Origin: Silene latifolia | Lineage: Eukaryota > Streptophyta > Magnoliopsida > Caryophyllales > Caryophyllaceae | Reading direction: 5' to 3' | Length of the DNA stretch: 64,000 nt | Assembly: GCF_048544455.1 (NCBI RefSeq) | Contig: NC_133538.1 | Span: 25,191,469 to 25,255,468 of the forward strand | Shown here: positions 34,623 through 44,859 of the stretch, piece by piece | Layout of the letters: each line of letters begins with the position of its first letter | How positions within the stretch are numbered: the stretch's first letter is position 1 | Notes under the pieces: model-generated | What the model was told of the DNA's origin: nothing | What the model saw: the letters and a program-made list of their open reading frames with translations, nothing else | Databases searched by the model: none | Translations under genes and position numbers: made by a program

Positions 34623-35053
34623 CCATCTTGCCCTAATCCATTCAACCTAGCCTTATCTTTTTTAATTCCTTTGCTTACAATAAAAATCCATTCTTATGGA
34701 TATTAGCTTTTTCAATTCCGCATTATTCCTTTTGTGATTGCAAGCTTATATTATTATTATGCTAATTAAGAACTAGATTGTGTTTAATATAATATGTTTT
34801 TCATGATTAATTCTTGTCTCATAATATATTATTCTGGTCGTTTTATGTTTGTTCTTATCTTTTCAATGATGCCAAGAGGGGGAATTGTTTTTATGATTTG
34901 CGACCGTCTCAAAGTTAATTCTCTCATAGCGTTCTATAGTTATAACTTTGAAGAGATCATTAGTTTCTGCGCTCAACTGTTCTATATTTTGGGAAGTATT
35001 ATGTTGAGGGGGAACTAGGCTTAGACACAAATCATAGGAGACTTGTCATCATC
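34623..35053 (+). other. Element E 3' untranslated region
   Basis: Nothing coding that I can support. Contains repeated AGGGGGAA-type purine motifs (34873 and 35008), earlier look-alikes of the true PPT. Confidence 0.5.
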
Positions 35054-35065
35054 AAAAAGGGGGAA
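35054..35065 (+). promoter_or_regulatory. Element E polypurine tract
   Basis: AAAAAGGGGGAA directly before the 3' LTR at 35068; primes plus-strand DNA synthesis. Confidence 0.85.
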
Positions 35066-35067
35066 TT

Positions 35068-36479
35068 TGTTGTACCTTTAGTCCTAATTAATTGTTTTGA
35101 TAATGACAGTAATGATTTGTATGTGGACTTAATATATAAACATATGCGTGTAATTGTGTGCTTAAGTTTTAATTTAGAAAGGAACAATTACAATGACGCA
35201 AGCTTGAAGTTTGGACCAAGAAGGTACAACTTCAAATATACTTGATCGATGTTTTCAAGCGAGATCAAGATTGGAAATCAACCACGAGACTCAAGATGAG
35301 AGACTTGTGAACAGACGATTCGTTTACTGAAGATCTACTGAAGATTAGTTAGTATAGGTCGTCATCCGGTAATGGTTTTACTTTATTTGATTTAAAGGAT
35401 AGTGAAGTTATGACCTAATAGACATAACTTCATTACTAGACAAAAATGATGCGTTAATTTTTGGAAAATATATTTTTAATGGTTTAAAAAAATAAGAGAG
35501 TATTTATTTAATTTGGAATTAATTAATTGGAATTTAAGTTAAATAAACTATTGGTTTGTAATACGATATTTATATCGTCATGCAACCTAGGGCTTTAACT
35601 AAATTCTATCTCGATTTGTTGCGGGCTATAGAAGCAAGTAGTGGACCGAAGGAGCCCTAGAGGCCGGCAAAACCCTAGTGGCCGAACCCTAGGTGGGCCG
35701 AACCCTAGGGAGGCCGAAACCCTAGGGTGGCCGAATCCCTAGGGAGGCCAAACTCCTCCTTCCTTTTGCTTCTTACTTGTTCATCAAGTTGTTAGGATTC
35801 ATTCTTCCAGAATATTCCTATGCCCTAATTCCAGAACATTCCAAACCCTAATTCACTCTACTATAAATACTCTCATTCATTCAACATTAATTGTTGACAC
35901 ACACATCTACAAATTTCAAGAGAGAAAAATATTTTAAGCAAAAATCATTTGAGCTTTAATTCTTATTTTCCAAATTTGCTTATACAAAAATTACGCATCA
36001 AATTTGTCAATCACTCAAAGAAAAATCGTTATAGGATATTAAATACACAAGGATAGTATACTCACTCGCATAACGTGCGATTAGTATTTGTCGTTGTATT
36101 TTTCTTATTAACGTAAGAGCAACCTAGAGTATTTAGCGATACTCAATCTGAGTTATAATCATATAGTTGATTATACGAGTGGATTGATAATTTTTGTAAT
36201 CCGGAGAAAGGTACTAAAAATTATTAATCGAGAATAGTGGACGTAGGTTTCGACTTGTGAAACTGATCCACTTCAAAATCCTGTGTGTCTCTCTTTCTCT
36301 CTCTCTTTATTATTGTTATTTCGATTTTGCATTTATTGTTAATAATTTAATTAGTTGATTTTAATCAATAAAATCAAGTATTTAATTTATATCATATATT
36401 TCGAAAAAGCGGTCATCGTTTTTAATACTCAATTCACCCCCCCCCCCCCCTCTTTCGTATTCGATCAATAGACTCCACA
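35068..36479 (+). repeat. Element E 3' LTR
   Basis: 1412 bp, near-identical to the 5' LTR; the 5-bp length difference equals the longer C run (C14 at 36437-36450). TATAAATA at 35862-35869. Followed by atgtc (36480-36484). Confidence 0.95.
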
Positions 36480-37371
36480 ATGTCCATGTCCAGGAGATTG
36501 TGGAGGGTAATGTGGAGAAATAGTGGGTGTAATCTGGAGAGAATATGTGGGTGGTCTGACACTGAATTGTTGGAGGCATTGGATGTGATGGGTGAAGCTT
36601 TGCAACCAATACAGTCACGTCGTTCACCACCAAAACCAGAATGCCCATCCTTTAGGCTCATACCACTTGATGACCATTTTTTATGTCAAACTGAACCTTC
36701 AACGTCTTATATTCAACCTGATGAACCTGACCATTCTGAGCGAACTCCTATGTTGCATGATTTATCTCCCTCTCATAATACTACTATTGATGATGTCCCT
36801 CCCGTCAATGAGCTCACAGTGGTAGCGGATGATCATCATAATCTTATTATTGAGCCCACTCACCCCACCGTTATTGTTCTAGCTCAACCTGAACCTTCAA
36901 CGTCTTGTATTCAACCTGATGAACCTGAGCATTCTGAGTGAACTCCTATGTTGCATGGTTTATCTCCCTCTCATAATACTGCTATTGATGATGTCCCTCC
37001 CGTCAATGAGCCCATAGTGGTAGCGGATGATCATCATAATTTTATTATTGAGCCCACTGTCAATGAGCCCACTGTCATTGAGCCCACTCACCCCCACCGT
37101 TATTGTTCTAGCTACTCCTGCTACTTCTACTACTCCTGTGGCAGGGAACAGTGATCATCATATGGCCATTGATATACCAGATACTCCAATTGTTTCCGAC
37201 CTCGATAAACCATCTGCCAGTAAGGAGTTGAGGGTGTACCATCAAATTAGTACATGTTCTGAGAACCTATCCAGAGAAAGAGTAAAAAAAGATGCACTAG
37301 AATGGCCTCGATATACTGACATGGAATTGGTGAATTGTGTTCGAAGGAGATCAAAGAAAGATCAACAGTAA
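36480..37371 (+). pseudogene. Ulp1-like gene, linker exon (part 3a)
   Basis: Continues the exon cut at 25081. The first about 60 bases after the junction carry stops in the old frame, then an open frame encodes WSDTELLEALDVMGEAL and an acidic, Pro/His-rich linker. Within it a 198-bp unit (66 codons: TEPSTSYIQPDEP...PPVNELTVVADDHHN) is present twice from 36691, with a TGA between the copies near 36939. It ends with WPRYTDMELVNCVRRRSKKDQQ before an intron-like stretch. Confidence 0.65.
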
Positions 37372-37445
37372 TGTCATATTTTTGCTTTGATTTTTTTATT
37401 GTGATAGATATATCTACTAATTGCATTTTATCAATAATGAAGTGA

Positions 37446-39105
37446 GGTTATGGTGTCCACCGAGTGGATGGAAGTCACTAGAGATGCTTTGCAGACCCTT
37501 GGACCGCGTGGCCTTATTATGGATCAGGTAAGTAACCTAAGTATTATTTTCCTTTTGCTGCCCATATTTAATTTTGTTCACGCCACTCAACCTGTTTCAT
37601 TTTGTTCACGTTTCATAAAATCAGGTCACTCGATGTCTATGTTTCCTAACAAAATTAAGTGCACACTCGGTAGAACAAATGTACTCTACTTGCCAACGAC
37701 AATATATGTCAGTTTCAAATCCTGTAGATTTTGATATTCAAGTATTTTCCATTCTTAAAGTTGCTTTGTTTTTAAAATTGTACAAATTGCCTTTTTGTGA
37801 CATGTAGACTCTTCATCGAAAGCGCTACCCCATTATTTGGGGTCAATACATAAAGTCCCATTACACTCCAGTGGATGGTAGCCATATCGACAAGGTCAGA
37901 TCCCTCAGTCTACTATTTATTTTGTTATTTATTTATTTTCGTTCACGTGTATTGTTGATTGGTTTATCTTGTACATTTACTATCTCAGGTTTTTATCCCT
38001 TTCCCGTCCCGTTTTAGGACACCCGGCCCCCTACTTTAAATCCTTTACCTTTGTTTTGTTATTACTTGGTCATGAATAGTTGATCCTCACTTGTGATGTT
38101 TCTTTTACTTATTTGTGAATCCTGGAACTTATTTTGTGAATCCTGGAACTTATTTTGTGAACTTATTTTGTGAATCCTGGAACTTATTTTGTGAATCCTG
38201 AAACTTATATTGTGAATCCTACAACTTATTTTGTGAATCTTGGAACTTATTTTGTGAACCCTGGAACTTATTCTGTGAATCTTGACCATACCATTGTGAA
38301 ACTTGTAACTGAATTATTGTAACTTTTCCTTAGTTTGCATTTCCTTATTATAGCATTAATCTCTTGGTTTGTTTTGTACATTTACTATCTCAGGTTTTTA
38401 TCCCTTTGCATAGTAAAACGGGGAAGCATTGGTGGGCTTGTGTCTGTGATTTAAAGCAGGCAAAAAATTTCATCCTTGACTCAAGCATGGATATAGATGT
38501 GGATCCTAACAACAAGCATGCCAAAGAGATTGTATGATTTTTTTTCAAAAATATTGTATAGTATTTGTTTGTAGTATTTTAAAAGTATACTCTAAAATAT
38601 ATTTTGATCTGTTATCGCCTTTTCTTTTCAGTTGTACCATGTTTCATCTGTTTTGGGACCGTCATATCAATCTTTGGAGTTCATGCACATGAACGAAATT
38701 GTCAATCTCAAAGTCCCTCAACAAACAACATGGTATGTAAGCATGTATCTTTTTCCTTTTGTTAACAGATCAATAGTTATTATTTTGAGGAGTTTTACGA
38801 ATGAAAGTTGGACTTTCTCATATGCTATTTCTTTTTGAAGTTGCGCTCATAAATGTTTTTTTGTCTAGTTATGATTGTGGAGTTTTTGTGTTGAAGTGGT
38901 TGAGTGCCTTGGACAATGATAGTTTATGGACCAAAAGTGAATATTTTGAGGTAAGTTCATTAGAATACGAAAATAAAGCCTTATATTCCACAAAATTAGG
39001 TTGTGTATATACTTCATTAATATACGTCACTCTTTGCAGAAATTGGCAGGATATCGAAAGTCGATCATGTTGGAACTTCTTAAATGGGATAATAATACTA
39101 AAAAG
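37446..39105 (+). pseudogene. Ulp1-like (C48) cysteine protease domain, multi-exon (part 3b)
   Basis: Six exons with GT/AG borders can be read: about 37446-37527, 37808-37894, 38394-38531, 38632-38732, 38869-38950 and 39040-39105. They encode WGQYIKSHYTPVDG, then VFIPLHSKTGKHWWACVCDL (catalytic His), FILDSSMD (catalytic Asp), and after splicing CYDCGVFVLKWLSALDN (catalytic Cys). Ulp1/SENP proteases remove SUMO from proteins; transposon-borne copies are known from plant MULEs such as Kaonashi and CUMULE. The catalytic exons look intact, but upstream exons have stops and two retrotransposon insertions. The alternative that this is a host gene is unlikely given the convergent transposase. Confidence 0.85.
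38095..38290 (+). repeat. TGTGAATCCTGGAACTTATT array in a Ulp1 intron
   Basis: About eight imperfect units of 22-24 bp in the intron between 37894 and 38394. The intron also repeats the acceptor-plus-exon start ATCTCAGGTTTTTATCCC at 37984, ahead of the real one at 38387. Confidence 0.85.
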
Positions 39106-40503
39106 GTACACTTTTTTGTCTTAAAAATGATGTGAAATCCATTTCTTCATAACTTTGGCGAATATTTCGTAAATAAATTGATTGCACTTCTTTTTGGTTG
39201 TATAAGTGTTTCATTAATAAGACAATTGTCCGTGTTGATGGGATGATGTGAAGTCATAATTTGCAAACAAAAGTGGGTCGAGGCTCCTCAAAAACTTGCA
39301 CCATAGGTAGATTTGGTAGATCATATAGAAACAAGTTTTTTAAGGAGGATTTTGACAAGATTGTTGCCTTCATCAACTCTTGTAAAGATATTTGATACTT
39401 GTTCTTTGGAAATACTTTTTTTGGGTCACTTACGTGGCTAATTTGACATTGAGTTGAGTAATTTGATCTTGGCTTGGAGTACTGTTGTTATACGATTTCC
39501 CACATTTAAGTCCATGTTTCACGAAATCACCTTCCAATATCACAAATTAAGCTGTAGGATTCACAAACTTTGCAAGTAAACAATTGAAAAATTAAAGTCT
39601 AGCATTCCCAACATTGAAAACAAATAAACGTCGAGATTCACTGAACAAGGTTTGAGAATCACAAAACAAGGTCTGAGATTCACCAAATAAAAAGCAAAAT
39701 AGATGATTTTAACCACTTATAATGACCAAGTTTCACAAAACAAGCCCTAAGATTCACTGAACAAGGTCTGAGATTTACAAAATAAGGTCTGAGATTCACC
39801 AAATTAGGACATCGAATGCAGCTACTGTCTTTCCATCATCGTTCTTACGAACATAGAAAGGCTTTACTTTGTTGGGAAATGATAAAAATACTTAATGCTG
39901 GATTCAGGTCTAAGTTTCACAATTTTATGTTCCAGTTTCACAAGATAAGTTCCAGGATTCACAACATTGAGTAAAAGAAACATCTTAAGTGAAGATCAAC
40001 TATTCATGACCAAGTTTCACAATTTCATGTTCCAGTTTCACATAATAAGTTCCAGGATTCACAAAAACTTAATTTATGAAATCAAAATATTAACCATTCA
40101 TGCCCAATTCACAAAATCACCTTCAAGGTTCACACAATAAGGTCTAGGAATCACAAAATCACCTAGTAAAAGAATACTCCTTTGCTAAAAAAACAAACCA
40201 ACTGACCAACGTAAAAACCAAATGTCTAACCAAATGCTCAAGTTCAAAACCAAAATAAAACGTTGTTAAAACTTGTCTTCTTCAATAGTCATCTCTATTC
40301 TCGTTGCTTAAGAATACTCCTTTACATCATTCTTCATTCTCGACTTCTTCCGCTTCTTCCCCTTCTTCCTCTTCTTCCGATGTTTCTCCCTATGTGAAGA
40401 ATCAAACCTTGATATCTACTTTTTTTTAAAAAAAAAATTAGTAGACAAGAGTAGTTGCGTTTTCAAGTAATAATAAAATGGAAAGACAAGAGTAGAATAA
40501 TAC
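39106..40503. repeat. Region between convergent Ulp1 and FAR1 genes, with TTCACA arrays
   Basis: No gene. 39515-40160 is filled with short units (ATTCACAAA..AAGGTCTGAG, TTTCACAATTTCATGTTCCAG) whose TGTGAA sense is on the minus strand. The block 39900-40075 recurs at 7490-7680, and 39968-40236 recurs inverted at 6264-6537. Confidence 0.8.
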
Positions 40504-43500
40504 TTACTTGATTCTCAGGAGGATGCTCTGCAAACTCATTTGGACAATTTCTTTTATCGTGGTGTGACATGCGTTTACACTTAGCACAAAACTTTTTCGG
40601 TTTTTTTTTGCCTTCATAATAGCCTTATTTTTGCTGCTCACCAACCTTTTACCACTACCTTTGTTTTTAGAGACTTTAGGTGGTAAGATCTTGATTTCTT
40701 TTGGAGCCTTGCAGTTGAGAAGGACCTCCAATTCTTGTTCTTTGGTCAAAGGCTTTGGGTTTGGCTCCAACTTCTCTTGGAATTCTTTAATTAGCTTGGC
40801 AAACTCTCTCATATCTGACTCTTCTTTTCTTTTTAGCATACCAACAGTTGCGTAAAACTCAGACCACACCCGAGACATTCCAAATTTACTATTACCAGTA
40901 AGATCGTAGTTTTCCAGCAGATTTCCATTCAAATCATAAACCGAGTTTCTGAGTGCATTCTTAGTCCACCTACGCAAAATGTATTTCTCAGGTATTTCCT
41001 TAAACTTTCCCGAGCAAATCCAAATGATGTGGTTGCATAAAATAACTTTCCTTTCAAACAATTTACATGTACAACGGACATCCATTATTCTCCTATTGTA
41101 CTCAACTATATATCTCTTTCGCTTGTTTGCGTCTTCAACAATTGAAACTTCAAAGTTAGTTATTGGATCTAGTGAGGTGTATCCACAAACACTACACGCA
41201 TTTACCGAAAACTTAACCTCCTCTTGGAAGTCGAAGAACACTTCATGTGTATAGACCTTCACTGCATGGGCCTCCCAGTTTGACCCGGATAGGGTTTCAG
41301 GCATTGAGTTGTGGCGCTGTGCTTCAAGAAGCTTTAGATTGTGCTTTTGCTGGTCCATGGCACTCTCAAATCTCATCCAAAATTTTACGAGAGTCCCATA
41401 TTTATTTTCAAATCTCTTGAAGAAGCTATTCAAACTCTCTTATCTTTGTGTGGTTTTTAAAATGTTGCCCATCAGCACATTCCTGAAATAAGTGGGTATC
41501 CACTTCTCTCATTCCGCAAACTTGCCAGTCAAGCATTTATTTCCTTCTAACGAGAACTCGCTAATGACCTTAGCCCAATTCTCTTCAAATTCCTCATGCT
41601 CCAAGTCCTCGCTCCAGACAACATTGTTCAAACGACTTAAGAAATCAGTCTCTTTGCAAATTGTGCTCATAACCTTGTCTGTTACTTTCTTCATAATGTG
41701 CCACATGCAAAAGCGATGTCTTGCTTTTTTGAACACGGCTGCAAGTTACAAAATCCACATTATCTATTGTCAGAGTATTATCTTCTATGGTCACAAATCA
41801 AGCTTTAAGATTCACTAAACAAGGTCTCAGATTCACAAGATAAGAGAAATACCAAAATAGGCAATTTCAACAAATTATGACCAAGTTTAAGAATATTACC
41901 TTTGCGTTTCACAAATCAAGCTCTAAGTTTCACAAAAAAAGTTCTGTGATTCACAAAATAAGGAAAAGAGCAAAGTACATGATTTCAACCACTTATGATC
42001 AAGTTTCACAAAATCACCATATAAGTTCACAAAACATGCTCTATGATTCACAAAATAAACTTCAATGTTCACAATATTGAAACATATAATCCACATTATC
42101 TATTGTCAAGATTGTTTTTTAATAACTAAATTCACAAAACCAGTCCCTAAATTCATGAATAAAGTCCCTAGATTCACCAATAAAATAACTAAATGATTTC
42201 ACAAATTTTAGGGCCTCGTTTCACATAATGAGGTCAAGGTTTCACAATACTACCTACTAGTTTCACAGTATAACCTCTTGCATTCAAAACTAAACCAAAT
42301 TGAAGATGCCGCTTACAGAGTAGCAAATAAACAACAAGATTCACGAATAATGTTCCTAGATTCACCAAATAAATAACCAGTTTCACAAAAGTAAGATATT
42401 CCAAACACACCTGGAACTGCATTTATTATTCCGGCATCTTGGTCACTGATGATGTAATTGGGTTCTTTGCAACCCATTGCATTCAGAAACTGCTGAAATG
42501 CCCAAATAAATGACTCATCGTCTTCATGCTCTAAAAGCACGCATCCAAATGTTATTGACTTTTTGTGATTGTCAATCCCAGTGAAAGGCGCGAATTTCAT
42601 GTTATATTTGTTCGTTCCATAGGTTGGATCGAATGAAATAGCATCACCAAACAATGTGTAACATCTGCAGGAATCTGCATTTATCCAAAAATTCTTGTTA
42701 AAGCATTGTCAGCATCTATTTCATATGCAAATACGAACCCTTTTGTTTCTCTGAGGGTTTCTAAATGAGAGATAAACATATGTCCATCCTTACCATTAAG
42801 TAGACACTTTACATTCCTTTGGAAATTCATGAACTGCATAAGGGAAGCTCCCACATTTTCGAAACCCTCTGCTTGTGTACTGCATAAGTTGTATGTTAAA
42901 CTAGCCCCGACATTCAATCTCGAATTTTGATTAATCAATTGCTTATGATATTCGTTCAGATGACTTATATTGTCTGCAAGTTTCTCAATTCTTTATTTTT
43001 AACCGGCGTCACTGGGTGATTGTGACCCTCACGGAATTGTTCAATCTTGTACATGTTTTCGTGGAACATGAATTTGATCATTGCTTCCCAACCCTACCTT
43101 TTAATTTTGGTTATTCTTATACCTCTTTGCTTATTGGAACTCTCAGCCTCCTCATCATCTGCACCTCCACCCTTTTTCGTACCTGTTTTAGCAGTTGTGT
43201 TTCTATTTTCACTTATTGCACCAGCTTTTGTTTTGTCACCAGTTTCAACGGTTGTTGTTTTTGCATCAGCTTGGGGAGGACGTCTTTTCCTCTTATTAAA
43301 ACCTTCACGATGGCAAACCATTCATTTTGTTCGAATAATACCATCTTTAAACCTCTTAGTTGAAGACTTCCTTGCTTCAAACCCACAAGCAATAGCATAA
43401 ATTTTATAGAACTACATCGCTGACTCTAAGTCCACAAATGTTTTGCCAACCACGGGTATAAACTTCTCTTCAATCCTACTTGTCCATTGCTCAGTGCCAC

Positions 43501-43642
43501 CCGGTGTGTAAGTTACCAAAGTAGTAGGTGTGGAAATAGTTGGCATTGTAGGGGTTGTTAAGACAGCAGTAGAACCCTTACCATCCTGACCATAACCAAC
43601 ATTAGAGCAAGGAACCTCACCACAACCGACACGAGACGTCAC
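40504..43642 (-). pseudogene. FAR1/MULE-type transposase (broken)
   Basis: FAR1-like DNA-binding domain, MULE transposase core and SWIM zinc finger in order. From 43642: PVVGKTFVDLESAM, then CGFEARKSS, MVCHREGFNKRKRRPP and the zinc ligands HNHP (about 43010). Then DADNALTRIF and FDPTYGTNKY (first core Asp) at 42610, and IISDQDAGI (second Asp). A 672-bp intron (41739-42410; CCAG|GTGTG...TTGCAG) is followed by FCMWHIMKK, TTQR.ESLNSFF and the SWIM motif CTCKLFERKVILCNH at about 41030. Stops interrupt the frame near 43412, 43322, 43094, 41509 and 41434, and a frameshift lies near 42690. It would cut and paste the MULE; here it is dead. Domesticated FAR1 genes were considered and rejected because of the stops. 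Confidence 0.9.
41780..42400 (-). repeat. TGTGAA-type array filling the FAR1 intron
   Basis: The intron 41739-42410 consists largely of 20-25 bp ATTCACAAA/TTTCACAAA units, reading TGTGAA in the sense of the FAR1 gene. Confidence 0.82.
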
Positions 43643-44859
43643 ACTACACTCCGAGTTGTTGTTGACATTTTAATCAACACCTAAGAAGATAAAAGGTTCA
43701 CATAGTCAAGCGGCAAAATAGGTGACTTTAACCACTTATGATGACCAATTTTCACAAAACAAGCCCTAAGATTCACTGAGCAAGGTCTGAGATTCAGAAA
43801 ATAAGGTCTGAGATTCACTAAATAAGGAAAAGAGCAAAAAAGTTGATTTTAACAACTTATGATGACCAAGTTTCACAAAACAAGCTCTAAGATTCACTGA
43901 ACAAGGTCTGAGATTCACAAAACAAGGTCTGAGATTCACCAAATAAGGAACAGGGCAAAATAGGTGACTTTAACCACTTATGATGACCAAGTTTCACAAA
44001 ACAAGACCTAAGATTCACTGAGCAAGGTCTGAGATTCACCAAATAAGTAAAAGAGCAAAAAAGTAACAGCAAAAATGCTACTATAAAGTTCCTGAAATAG
44101 AAACTAAGCTGTAAAAAAAACAAACATAGAATGCCCTTATTCTCTAGCACATACGGAGAATTACCAAGGCGTTCGAAGTGAAATTATCAGCATCATCACA
44201 ATATCATCTTCAAGAGTCAATAAACCAACTCTTACAGTCACACATTAGGTCAGAAAATCGACTCAATTCATAAATTAGACCTTACAAAAAAACTGAAATA
44301 CAAAATCGAGCCATATATTCCATAAAATCGAGCAGAAATTTTGACAAATGCAAATTGAATCAGAAAACACTAATTTAAACATGAGATTTTGCAATAATTA
44401 CACAAAAAACGATATACCTGATTCAATAGCACTATTATCATCAATCATTGTGATATCTACAATCTCCATAGCAATTAGAGCTGCAAAATCGTCAAAAATA
44501 ATGTAATAAGTAGTACGAAATCGCGAGAAAAGGAAATCGCTCAAAATATTGATCAAATCGAACGTTATATTTATGAAATCGCTCAATTTGATCAAATTCG
44601 AACCTTATATCATAAATTTATGAGTGAATTAACAAAATTATATGAATATGCTAAATTTTGATCAAAATTATGAAGATTACCTGAAAATTAATCCAAATCT
44701 TCCTCTGAAATTGCTAGAATTACGTTGTTGTATGTTGTTTTGATGAAATCTACGAACAATTTTCAAGGAAATCGCTCGAATTAATGTCGGAGATTATGAT
44801 TTTGGAGAACGAGATGTCGTTGATGAGTTTTACGGATGTTATATTTTTAGAGAGAGAAC
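43643..44859 (-). repeat. FAR1 5' flank with 121-bp tandem repeat
   Basis: 43728-44060 holds about 2.7 copies of a 121-bp unit (ACTTAT anchors at 43734, 43855 and 43976), itself built of 22-24 bp ATTCAC/TTCACA subunits. 44060-44859 is AT-rich with no gene I can support, and ends at element C. Confidence 0.8.

Larger units (their letters stand above)
25082..36479 (+). mobile_element. Element E: Sirevirus-type Ty1/Copia retrotransposon
   Basis: 11,398 bp with LTRs 25082-26488 (1407 bp) and 35068-36479 (1412 bp), duplication atgtc at 25077-25081 and 36480-36484. Order on the plus strand: PBS, gag, protease, integrase, RT, RNase H, an extra third ORF region, PPT, LTR. The long gag with coiled coil, the large acidic linker and the extra 3' ORF fit the SIRE/Maximus group. 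By eye the LTRs differ at about a dozen bases plus a C-run length change (9 versus 14), so this is the youngest insertion here, although its pol is broken. Confidence 0.96.

Noticed and set aside
36437..36450. Element E LTR C14 run as a functional G-quadruplex signal
   Set aside because: A single homopolymer whose length differs between LTRs (9 against 14) is most simply slippage or sequencing uncertainty.
37446..39105. A functional host SUMO protease
   Set aside because: The upstream part of the same gene has stops and is cut by two retrotransposons.
40504..43642. A functional host FHY3/FAR1 transcription factor
   Set aside because: At least five in-frame stops and a frameshift, repeat-filled intron, and a convergent transposon-type Ulp1 gene.
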